Shown here piece after piece: positions 9,410-16,488 of a stretch of 64,000 nt of DNA. The stretch is taken from NCBI GenBank assembly GCA_035626515.1, contig DASPNM010000014.1, positions 1 through 64,000 on the forward strand, read 5' to 3'. The DNA comes from DASPNM01 sp035626515. GTDB lineage: Bacteria > Bacteroidota > Bacteroidia > Chitinophagales > Chitinophagaceae. The notes under the pieces are model-generated. The model did not search any database and was not told the DNA's origin. It was given only the letters and a program-made list of their open reading frames with translations. Within the stretch, counting starts at the first letter, position 1, and the number at the start of each line of letters is the position of its first letter. Made by a program: the position numbers and the translations under genes.

Positions 9410-9883
9410 ATGGGAGACATTCAATACGTGACAAAGGAGACCCTGGAGCAGATGAAACAGGAGCTCCAGAGAATGAAGACGGTAGACCGGCCGGCCGCGA
9501 GCCGCGCCATTGCCGACGCCCGCGACAAGGGGGATCTGAAGGAGAACGCCGAATACGATTCGGCTAAAGAAACCCAGGGCTTGCTCGAAGCCAGGATCGC
9601 CGCTCTCGAGGGAGCAATCGCGAACGTGCGGGTAATTGACGAGTCTACCATCGACACCAGCAAGGTTTCCATTCTGACCAAAGTCACCCTCACCAATCTC
9701 AGCACAAAAAAGCAGGTCACCTACCAGATCGTGAGTGAGAAGGAAGCCGATCTCAAGGCCGGCAAGATTTCCATCACTTCTCCCATCGGGAGAGGAATTC
9801 TCGGAAAACAACCGGGCGATACCGCCGAGGTGCAGGCACCTGCGGGAGTGCTGCATTTCAAGATCGAAAAGATCACCGCCTGA
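9410..9883 (+). CDS. greA: Transcription elongation factor GreA
   Basis: The 157-aa protein matches GreA in length and order: an N-terminal coiled coil with the acidic tip GDLKENAEY near residues 40-48, then a C-terminal FKBP-like domain ending SPIGRGILGKQPGD and VLHFKIEKI. GreA enters the secondary channel of RNA polymerase and stimulates cleavage of backtracked RNA so stalled complexes can resume. The ATG at 9410 gives MGDIQYVTKETLEQM, the usual N-terminus; a longer frame from 9338 would run through the promoter and leader hairpin. The leader contains a terminator-like element, suggesting attenuation of its own expression. Confidence 0.96.
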   Translation: MGDIQYVTKETLEQMKQELQRMKTVDRPAASRAIADARDKGDLKENAEYDSAKETQGLLEARIAALEGAIANVRVIDESTIDTSKVSILTKVTLTNLSTKKQVTYQIVSEKEADLKAGKISITSPIGRGILGKQPGDTAEVQAPAGVLHFKIEKITA

Positions 9884-9906
9884 GCCGGTGTTTAATTCCA
9901 GTAGCT

Positions 9907-9923
9907 TTGAGGCAGAGCCTCAA
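9907..9923 (+). other. Hairpin after greA
   Basis: TTGAGGC pairs perfectly with GCCTCAA around the loop AGA. No T-run follows, so it is not a classical terminator; it may be a 3'-end stabiliser or processed terminator. Confidence 0.45.
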
Positions 9924-9989
9924 CAATAACTCTTGCTGAAGCGGGTTCGATACTGGCTGCTTTCATTCAAAACCAAAATCTTTGGAGGC

Positions 9990-10385
9990 ATGACTATTTT
10001 CTCAAAGATCATCGCCGGAGAAATTCCGGGTTACCGGATCGCTGAGAACGACAGGTTTTTCGCGTTCCTTGATATTTTTCCTCTGCGTGAAGGGCATGTC
10101 CTCGTGGTTCCCAAAACCGAGGTGGACAAAATCTTCGACCTCCCGGATGAATACCTGCGCGAAATGCTGGTCTTCGCGCGACCGATCGCCAGGGCGATCG
10201 AAAAAGCCTTTAAATGCAACCGCTGTGGCATCAGTGTGATCGGACTGGAGGTTCCGCACGCGCACATGCACCTTGTGCCGATCAACTCCTCGAACGACCT
10301 GAACTTTTCTCAGTCAAAAATGAAAGCTTCGGAGGAGGATCTGAAGCGGGTGCAGCAGCGTATCCTACAACATCTCGGAAGCTAA
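9990..10385 (+). CDS. HIT family nucleotide-binding hydrolase
   Basis: The 131-aa protein has the histidine triad HAHMHLVPI near its C-terminal third and the N-terminal IFSKIIAGEIP typical of the HINT/PKCI branch. These enzymes hydrolyse nucleoside phosphoramidates or similar AMP-linked compounds; the cellular substrate is usually unknown. The ATG at 9990 is preferred because the family starts with MTIFSKI; it is preceded by GGAGG at 9984-9988, one of the few Shine-Dalgarno-like stretches here, and a near -7 box AATCTTTG. It is convergent with ruvC, sharing CTAA at the stop codons. Confidence 0.92.
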   Translation: MTIFSKIIAGEIPGYRIAENDRFFAFLDIFPLREGHVLVVPKTEVDKIFDLPDEYLREMLVFARPIARAIEKAFKCNRCGISVIGLEVPHAHMHLVPINSSNDLNFSQSKMKASEEDLKRVQQRILQHLGS

Positions 10386-10945
10386 CGCCGAACAATCCGG
10401 TGCGGATTTTTTTTCAGGAACTCATCCCAGCCGGAGGCACGGCCGGGTAATGCGATGGCGGAGCTCGTCTGGAAATGATGGCAAATGGCGACCGCAATGG
10501 CGTCCGTGGCGTCGTAATATTTTGGCGCTTCCTGCAGCGACAAGAGTTCCTTCAGCATTTTCCAGACCTGCACCTTGTCGGCATTCCCGTTGCCCGTGAT
10601 GGATTGCTTTACTTTGCGTGGCGAGTATTCGGTTACCGGAAGCCCGGCGCCGATGGCGGCGGCGATGGCGACTCCCTGTGCGCGACCCAGCTTTAGCATA
10701 CTCTGTACGTTTTTTCCAAAAAATGGGGCTTCAATTGCAAATTCGGTCGGGCGAAATGTGCGGATCAACTCTACCACTTTTTGATGAATCAGCTGCAACC
10801 GGTCGTAGTTGCCCTTTTTCCCCGAAAGCCGAAACACCTGCATATCGCGAACCGAGATCTCGCGGCCGTTCGCTTCAATGATTCCGTAGCCCATCACGAG
10901 CGTTCCCGGGTCGATCCCCAGTATGATCTTCGATTGCTTTTGCAG
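10382..10945 (-). CDS. ruvC: Holliday junction resolvase RuvC, apparently with a non-standard CTG start
   Basis: RuvC cuts Holliday junctions together with RuvAB. The reading frame encodes ILGIDPGTLVMGYGI, whose first Asp is a catalytic metal ligand, then IEAPFFGKN and KQSITGNGNADK, and YDATDAIAVAICH, matching the family. The first ATG/GTG/TTG in frame is GTG at 10897, which would cut off the DPGT catalytic segment. Upstream only CTG (10945), CTG (10921, inside ILGID) and ATA codons occur before an in-frame TAA. A CTG start at 10945 gives 187 aa, the normal length. A near -7 box on the reverse strand (10966-10973, GAAATTTG) fits a start around there. Alternatives are another rare start codon or a sequencing error. 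Confidence 0.85.
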   Translation of the reverse strand: MQKQSKIILGIDPGTLVMGYGIIEANGREISVRDMQVFRLSGKKGNYDRLQLIHQKVVELIRTFRPTEFAIEAPFFGKNVQSMLKLGRAQGVAIAAAIGAGLPVTEYSPRKVKQSITGNGNADKVQVWKMLKELLSLQEAPKYYDATDAIAVAICHHFQTSSAIALPGRASGWDEFLKKNPHRIVRR

Positions 10946-11048
10946 GGAGCCTATTTTTATGCCGGCAAATTTCCTTTATTCGCAAGATCAGGGTAAGACA
11001 GAGGGTAATCGCCGACGGTTAACACATGGATTTGGCAATACAAGATTA

Positions 11049-12065
11049 ATGAAGCTTCCCCGAAATATCAAGGTATTCATCAACTACGTGCTTGGCCCGC
11101 TTCTCTTTCTCTGGTTGACCTGGGTAATTTACAACGAGGTTCGCCAGCAACCCGATCTGCCTCGCGCCTGGAAGGAGATCAGGCGGTCAGTCGGCCTGGG
11201 CTCTCTGTTCGTTCCCGCGCTCGTGCTGCTGATGCTCGTCAACTGGGGACTGGAGGCGTGGAAATGGCGCATCGTCGCGACGCGCGTGCAGCGGCTGGAT
11301 TTCTTCACTGCTTTTCGTGCGGTGCTGTCGGGAGTATCGTTTTCCGTGACGATGCCCAACCGCATGGGGGAATATCTCGGGCGCGTATTGTACATGCAGG
11401 AGGGCAACCGGTTGCGCGCGGTCGCTCTGACGATCGTCGCCAGCATCAGCCAGGTAATTGTGACACTGGGGATGGGGTGGGTTGCGCTGCTTCTGTTGTT
11501 GCGGCAGGACGGCTTCGACCGCATCATCGGGTTTCCCTGGAATAGAATGGTAATCTGGGGTACTCTGCTCGTCCTGCTGCTCACCCTCGTTTTTTATTTG
11601 CGGCTTTCGTGGGTTGTGAAATGGCTGAGCCGGCTGCCGCTGCTCCAGCGATTCAATTACCTCATTGACGCGCTCGCGGATTTCGACCCGCGAATATTAT
11701 TTCGTTTGCTTGGAATTTCGGCGCTCCGTTTCCTTGTATTTATCCTTCAGTATCACCTGGCGTTTCGGCTGTTTGGTGTAGACATCGGCCCGGGCGAAAC
11801 GTTCCTTGGAGCCAGCGTGAATTTCCTGGTGATGGCGATGATCCCAAGCGTGGCGATTGCAGACGTGGGGCTACGAGCCGAGGTGGGACTGCGCATTTTC
11901 GGTCTCTATAGTGCAAACGCGCTGGGGATCACTATTGCGAGCGCAGGTATCTGGTTCCTCAACCTGATCCTCCCTGCTGTGGCAGGCAGCCTTTTGTTGC
12001 TGGGCATCCGGAAATTCTGGAAAATTTCTAAAGCTCATTCAGCCGGAAAAAATCTTTCGGCCTGA
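11049..12065 (+). CDS. Lysylphosphatidylglycerol-synthase-type transmembrane protein (UPF0104)
   Basis: The 338-aa protein is very hydrophobic with about eight membrane segments and the landmarks FRAVLSGVSFSVTMPNRMGEYLGR and FLGASVNFLVMAMIPSVAIADVGLR, typical of the LPG_synthase_TM family (flippase-like domain). It lacks the cytoplasmic aminoacyl-transferase half of MprF, so lipid flipping or transport of an isoprenoid-linked compound is more likely than lysyl transfer, but no substrate can be named. The ATG at 11049 (MKLPRNIKVFINYVLG) puts the start just before the first membrane helix; earlier in-frame starts at 10923 and 10959 would overlap ruvC or its promoter. Its 3' end overlaps the convergent hydrolase gene by 38 bases. 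Confidence 0.82.
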   Translation: MKLPRNIKVFINYVLGPLLFLWLTWVIYNEVRQQPDLPRAWKEIRRSVGLGSLFVPALVLLMLVNWGLEAWKWRIVATRVQRLDFFTAFRAVLSGVSFSVTMPNRMGEYLGRVLYMQEGNRLRAVALTIVASISQVIVTLGMGWVALLLLLRQDGFDRIIGFPWNRMVIWGTLLVLLLTLVFYLRLSWVVKWLSRLPLLQRFNYLIDALADFDPRILFRLLGISALRFLVFILQYHLAFRLFGVDIGPGETFLGASVNFLVMAMIPSVAIADVGLRAEVGLRIFGLYSANALGITIASAGIWFLNLILPAVAGSLLLLGIRKFWKISKAHSAGKNLSA

Positions 12066-12888
12066 TGCCGCGGTCCGTACGCTGCAGGGTGCAGCATTCG
12101 TGCTCCGGATCGTGTTCAAAGAAAAGAACGTAATCTTTTTCCACTGCTTCTTCAAGAAATGCTTTTTTCTCCTGCAGGGTAACGAGGGGCTGCATGTCGT
12201 ATGCCATGATGTAAGGGATGGGAATGTGTCCCTGCGAGGGCAACAGGTCCGCCATATATACCACGGTCCTTCCGTTGTATGCTACCCGGGGCAACATCAT
12301 CGATTCGGTGTGACCCGAAACGAACAACACATCGATGTTTTCGGAAAATTTCGATACCCCGGGCGGGCCAGCGGTTTTCGCGGGGGCAGTAACGAAATCA
12401 AGCTGTCCGCTCTCGCGGATCGGAAGAATATTTTCCTTCAGGAAAGATGCCTTTTCGCGTTCGTTGGGTGCAGTGGCCGTGGCCCAGTGAGGCTCGTTGC
12501 TCCAGTAACGCGCGTTGGGAAAGGCGGGTACCAGCTTTCCGTTCTGGCGCACGATGCTTCCGCCACAATGATCAAAATGCAAATGGGTCAGGAAAACGTC
12601 GGTAATATCGTTTCGGCTAAATCCGTGTCTCCCCAGGGATTTATCAAGACTGTCGTCTCCATGCAAATGATAATAGCTGAAAAATTTGTCGTCCTGCTTA
12701 TCGCCAATGCCGTCGTCCACAAGGATCAGCCGGTCTCCGTCCTCGATGAGTAAAGAACGCAGGGCCCAGTTGCACAGGTTGTTTTCGTCGGCCGGGTTGA
12801 TGCGGTTCCAGATGGACTTGGGCACAACGCCAAACATGGCGCCTCCATCCAGTCTAAAATAGCCCGTATTAACGCTGTAAAGTTTCAT
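12028..12888 (-). CDS. Metallo-beta-lactamase-fold hydrolase
   Basis: The 286-aa protein contains the zinc motif THLHFDHCGG near residues 100-109, later HTE (in FVSGHTESMML), MADLLPS and FEHDPEHEC, which supply the remaining MBL-fold ligands. The family includes lactonases, beta-lactamases and other hydrolases; the N-terminal segment GGAMFGVVPKSIW resembles the AHL-lactonase-like/PNKD-type soluble hydrolases, but the substrate cannot be told. No signal peptide is seen, so it is cytoplasmic. Its start overlaps the end of the UMF1 gene by 20 bases, and its tail overlaps the convergent membrane-protein gene. Confidence 0.85.
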   Translation of the reverse strand: MKLYSVNTGYFRLDGGAMFGVVPKSIWNRINPADENNLCNWALRSLLIEDGDRLILVDDGIGDKQDDKFFSYYHLHGDDSLDKSLGRHGFSRNDITDVFLTHLHFDHCGGSIVRQNGKLVPAFPNARYWSNEPHWATATAPNEREKASFLKENILPIRESGQLDFVTAPAKTAGPPGVSKFSENIDVLFVSGHTESMMLPRVAYNGRTVVYMADLLPSQGHIPIPYIMAYDMQPLVTLQEKKAFLEEAVEKDYVLFFEHDPEHECCTLQRTDRGIRPKDFFRLNEL

Positions 12889-14200
12889 AGATCTTTGGCT
12901 TCAGCGCAGCAGCGGCGTAGATCAATAATAACAACCCGATTGCGAAGAAAGTTGCGAGCGCCAGCACCGAATTCCGCTGCGACCCGGTGAGATCTGTAAT
13001 AAAGCCGAAGCTGAAGATGCCAATCACCGCCGCTCCTTTTTCCGTGACATCATAAAAACTGAAAAACGACACCGTGTCTTTTGTTCCCTCCGGTACGAGT
13101 TTGGCGTGCGTGGAGCGGCTGAGCGACTGAATCCCTCCCATGACGAATCCCACCGCTGCCCCCAGCCCGTAAAATTCGTAAATACCGCCTTTTGGCATCA
13201 CGTAACCCACGGCGCAGATCCCGATCCAGAGCAATACGACCGTCATCAGCGTCTTCAGGTTTCCGATGCGGGAAGAAAGCCAGGAGATGGCGAAGGCTCC
13301 GGGAATAGCTATCAGCTGGATGATGAGAATCGAAACGATCAAATTCGCTGTTGGGATTTCCAGCTCGATCTTGCCGTAGAGTGCCGCCACAAGCATCACC
13401 GTTTGCACTCCCATGTTGTAAAAGAAAAACGCGAGCAGGAACCGCTTCAGCGGACGAATCTTCTTCACCTGTTCCCAGACCTTTTTCAGTTCCCGGTAAC
13501 CCTGGATGATTACCGATCGCTGCCGCTTGCCCGTGCCGGCCGGGACAGGTGTCGGAAGGCGGCGCAGCGAAAATTGTCCCCAGCCCCACCACCAGAGTGC
13601 AACGAGCAGAAAGCAGGCGCGGAACTGGATGGTGGAGTCTTCGTTACCTCCCAAAATTCCCGGAAAAAACACGAACACGAAGCAGATGATTTGCAGCAGG
13701 ACGCTGCCCACGTAGCCGTAGGAAAAACCCTGGGCGCTGACGTAGTCGCGGTCTTCCGGCCGCGCGATTTCCAGCAGAAAAGAGTTGTAGAAAACCTGCG
13801 CCCCCCAGAACCCGATACATGCCATGATGATCGCCGCTATCCCAAGGCCGAGCGTGTCCCGTTCAAAGAAGAACATCATCCCACAGGCGAGAGCTCCCAT
13901 GGTCATGAAAAAATTAAGAAATCGTTTTTTCTGACCGCTGTAATCTGCGATGGATGAAAGCAGGGGCGAAGTGATCGCCACAACGAGCATCGCCAGCGCG
14001 ATGGAATAATTGTACAAAGCGCTGTTCTCGAATTGCCGGCCGAGAAAGGTGACCGTTGTTTTGGAGATTTCCTTGTTGTCTACGGCAACCGCCTCAAAAT
14101 ACGCGGGAAAGATGGTGGAGGTGATCACCAGGTTATATGCAGAGCTGGCCCAGTCGTACATGGCCCAGCTGCGGATCACATTTTTTGGGGCAGTCAGCAT
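12869..14200 (-). CDS. UMF1-type MFS transporter (Atg22-like)
   Basis: The 443-aa membrane protein begins RSWAMYDWASSAYNLVITSTIFPAYF, a hallmark of the UMF1/Atg22 branch of the major facilitator superfamily, and has about twelve hydrophobic segments with GGIQSLSRSTHAKLVPEG in the second half. Yeast Atg22 exports amino acids from the vacuole; bacterial substrates are mostly unknown. It lies 40 bases after uppP on the same strand and overlaps the following hydrolase gene by 20 bases, so ftsX to the hydrolase may form one transcript. Confidence 0.87.
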   Translation of the reverse strand: MLTAPKNVIRSWAMYDWASSAYNLVITSTIFPAYFEAVAVDNKEISKTTVTFLGRQFENSALYNYSIALAMLVVAITSPLLSSIADYSGQKKRFLNFFMTMGALACGMMFFFERDTLGLGIAAIIMACIGFWGAQVFYNSFLLEIARPEDRDYVSAQGFSYGYVGSVLLQIICFVFVFFPGILGGNEDSTIQFRACFLLVALWWWGWGQFSLRRLPTPVPAGTGKRQRSVIIQGYRELKKVWEQVKKIRPLKRFLLAFFFYNMGVQTVMLVAALYGKIELEIPTANLIVSILIIQLIAIPGAFAISWLSSRIGNLKTLMTVVLLWIGICAVGYVMPKGGIYEFYGLGAAVGFVMGGIQSLSRSTHAKLVPEGTKDTVSFFSFYDVTEKGAAVIGIFSFGFITDLTGSQRNSVLALATFFAIGLLLLIYAAAALKPKIYETLQR

Positions 14201-14240
14201 GCGGTGTTCGGTTGACTCTGTTACATCTGATGTTGTTCGT

Positions 14241-15065
14241 TCATTTGGCGATCACTCCCGTCAGCACCAGTATGAGCAGCAGGATACCGGCGAGCACGCG
14301 GTAGATCCCAAACACTCGAAACCCGTTCACTTTTAGAAAACGAATAAAAAACCGGATAGCAAGCGCCGCCACGACGAATGCGACCAGGTTGCCTACGATG
14401 AAAGCTGTCGTGCTCTCCCGGGATTCAAGGATGATTTCATATCCCTTGCGCGTGGCCCCTTCCTCGCCCCAGTCGCGGAAAAACAGAGAATACATCATGG
14501 CCGCGAACATGGTGGGCACCGCAAGAAAAAAAGAGAATTCCGCTGCCAAATTGCGCGTAAACTTTTGCTGCATGCCACCGATAATGGAAGCTGCGCTGCG
14601 GCTCACACCCGGTATCATCGAGATTGTCTGCCACAGTCCCACGGCGAAGGCCCGGCTGTTCGGGATCTCTTCTTCCGCGCCGATCCGGGGATGGTTAAAC
14701 CAACGATCCACGAACAGCAGCACGATACCCCCCGCAAGCATACTGATCGCAACGGTAAGCGGGCTTTCCAGCATTCTGTCGATGTGGTCCGAAAAAAGAA
14801 AACCCAGCACTAAGGCTGGTGTGACGCCGATGGCGAGCTTCACGTAAAACTTCCATTGCCGGAAGGCTGTGAATTTTTTCCAGTAGAGGACTACCACGGC
14901 AAGGATGGCTCCGAATTGGGAAGCGACTTCGAAAACCTTAGTGAATTCTTCTTTGTGAATGCCCAGCAGGGAACTGGTGATGACCATGTGCCCCGTCGAA
15001 GAGATGGGAATGAACTCGGTAATGCCCTCCACGACTGCAAGAATGATGGCTTCGGCGAGACTCAT
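14241..15065 (-). CDS. uppP: Undecaprenyl-diphosphate phosphatase UppP (BacA)
   Basis: The 274-aa integral membrane protein removes a phosphate from undecaprenyl pyrophosphate so the lipid carrier of peptidoglycan and O-antigen precursors can be reused. Both family motifs are present: EGITEFIPISSTGH near residues 14-27 and PGVSRSAASIIGG near residue 165. The length is normal. It follows the DUF3098 gene with a 57-base gap, continuing the ftsX-DUF3098-uppP order that I know from other Bacteroidota. Loss or overexpression of such genes alters bacitracin sensitivity in other bacteria. Confidence 0.96.
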   Translation of the reverse strand: MSLAEAIILAVVEGITEFIPISSTGHMVITSSLLGIHKEEFTKVFEVASQFGAILAVVVLYWKKFTAFRQWKFYVKLAIGVTPALVLGFLFSDHIDRMLESPLTVAISMLAGGIVLLFVDRWFNHPRIGAEEEIPNSRAFAVGLWQTISMIPGVSRSAASIIGGMQQKFTRNLAAEFSFFLAVPTMFAAMMYSLFFRDWGEEGATRKGYEIILESRESTTAFIVGNLVAFVVAALAIRFFIRFLKVNGFRVFGIYRVLAGILLLILVLTGVIAK

Positions 15066-15122
15066 GACTCGGTTGAAGGCGACAAGATATTTTATTTTCC
15101 AAACAAAAGGAAAGCGGGTACC

Positions 15123-15374
15123 TCAGGACTTCGAACGCGGTTGTCGGAAGATTGCGAAGATTTCGACAACCAGTCCTGCAATGATCAGGATGGGCGCTAA
15201 TGTGATCCGTGTGAAGCTGTACACCGCGTCGGCATCAAACACCGACGGATCGCGGTTGCTCTTTCCGCCCGACATGAGGAGCATGCCGACAGCGATTAAA
15301 ACGGCGCCCGCAAGCATCCAGACATAATTCTCGCGCGTAAAAATCGAAGGTGAAGATTGCTTTTGCGTAGCCAT
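15123..15374 (-). CDS. DUF3098 family small membrane protein
   Basis: The 83-aa protein has two hydrophobic segments (WMLAGAVLIAVGMLLMSGG and ITLAPILIIAGLVVEIFAIF) separated by SNRDPSVFDADAVYSFTRI, the DUF3098 pattern. It sits between ftsX and uppP as in other Bacteroidota. Its role is unknown; the position suggests a link to the FtsEX division apparatus or envelope synthesis, which is inference from synteny only. Confidence 0.82.
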   Translation of the reverse strand: MATQKQSSPSIFTRENYVWMLAGAVLIAVGMLLMSGGKSNRDPSVFDADAVYSFTRITLAPILIIAGLVVEIFAIFRQPRSKS

Positions 15375-15425
15375 ATACCGGTTTGGAGGCGCAATATAGG
15401 AAATTCATCCCAGCGCTGCGAGCCT

Positions 15426-16298
15426 TCAGTAGAGGTCGTCGAGCTTCATCTTTAGATACTTGAGCACGCTGCGGTGGGTACTGAATACCGTAATGAAAAC
15501 GCCGAGCACGATGAGTCCGAGGAACAGCAGCATCAGTGAGCCCGGGTCTCGAACGGCCTTCAGTTCCGGTACCAGCCTTTCCGCGAGCAGGATCATGAGC
15601 AATACCGTCACCACGGCGATGGCACCGCTTATCGCGCCGTTGACCACGGCCTTTATGTTCATCGGCTTCGCGATGAACCACCGGGTGGCGCCTACCATCT
15701 GCATCGTCTTGATGAGAAAACGGTTGCTGAACATGGCCAGCCGGATCGTGTTGTCGATAAGTACGATGACCACAAGGGCAAGAATGATCGCCACCCCGAG
15801 AAGGATAAGGCTGATGCGGCGAATGTTGCGGTTAAGGTTGTCTACGAGCGCCTGCTGGTACTGCACCTCGCTCACGTAGGTCTGCTGCTCCAGGTCCTTG
15901 CGGATGCCGTTCAGCGAATCTGTAGTAAGAAAATCCTTCTTCACTTTGAAATAGATCGCATTCGGCAGCGGATTGTAATCGAGAACCTGGTTCCAGTCCT
16001 CGTTCCCGTCCCCGAGGTAGATCCTGCGCGCTTCTTCCTTCGTTACAAATTCAATAGACTTGATATAAGGCTTCGAGGAAATATACTGCATCAGCGCGGC
16101 ACTGTCCTTCGGATTCAGATCGCCGCGAAGGATGGCTTTGATTTCGACATTTTCTTTAAAATGCTGACCGAGCTTGCCGGCGTTGAGGATCAGCCACCCG
16201 ATGATGCCAAGGAGGAAGAGCACCAGGGTCACCCCCAAAATGGACATGAAGTAAGATGGCTTGCCGCGCTTGATGGAGGCTTTTCCGGATTCTGGCAT
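15426..16298 (-). CDS. ftsX: Cell division protein FtsX
   Basis: The 290-aa protein has an N-terminal membrane helix, an extracytoplasmic region (residues about 55-160) and three further helices, with KTMQMVGATRWFIAKP in the cytoplasmic loop, as in FtsX permeases. FtsX works with the ATPase FtsE to pass a signal across the inner membrane and activate cell-wall hydrolases at the septum. ftsE is not adjacent, which is usual for Bacteroidota. An exact -7 box lies 22 bases upstream of the ATG on the reverse strand. The promoter region is shared divergently with leuS. Confidence 0.92.
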   Translation of the reverse strand: MPESGKASIKRGKPSYFMSILGVTLVLFLLGIIGWLILNAGKLGQHFKENVEIKAILRGDLNPKDSAALMQYISSKPYIKSIEFVTKEEARRIYLGDGNEDWNQVLDYNPLPNAIYFKVKKDFLTTDSLNGIRKDLEQQTYVSEVQYQQALVDNLNRNIRRISLILLGVAIILALVVIVLIDNTIRLAMFSNRFLIKTMQMVGATRWFIAKPMNIKAVVNGAISGAIAVVTVLLMILLAERLVPELKAVRDPGSLMLLFLGLIVLGVFITVFSTHRSVLKYLKMKLDDLY

Positions 16299-16320
16299 GG
16301 CTGCGATGGATTAGGTTGCG

Positions 16321-16328
16321 CAAAAATA
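16321..16328 (-). promoter_or_regulatory. -7 promoter box for ftsX
   Basis: The reverse strand reads TATTTTTG, an exact TAnnTTTG match, 22 bases before the ftsX ATG. Confidence 0.7.
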
Positions 16329-16349
16329 CTTGATTTACTATCTCGGGCG

Positions 16350-16357
16350 TATTTTTG
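16350..16357 (+). promoter_or_regulatory. -7 promoter box, probably for leuS (long leader)
   Basis: Exact TAnnTTTG (TATTTTTG) on the forward strand 131 bases before the leuS ATG; a weaker box (TAGATTTT) lies much closer to the gene at about 16465-16472. If the first is used, leuS has a leader of about 128 bases. Confidence 0.5.
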
Positions 16358-16488
16358 TAGTCCATCTAACGATGCTGAGCCGCTGATATTTTTACCGCCG
16401 CCGTGCGGGATTGCAAAAGAGGTACCTTTTAAGTCTTCTTTCACAATCATACTGAATCTTAATCTTAGATTTTATTGAGCAGGCGCAC

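Noticed and set aside
12028..12888. Beta-lactamase resistance gene
   Set aside because: It has the metallo-beta-lactamase fold but no signal peptide and resembles general hydrolases; resistance cannot be claimed.
16372..16386. Mini-ORF encoding Met-Leu-Ser-Arg in the leuS leader, as a leucine attenuator peptide
   Set aside because: Only one Leu codon, no following terminator/antiterminator pair, and attenuation of this kind is not established in Bacteroidota.
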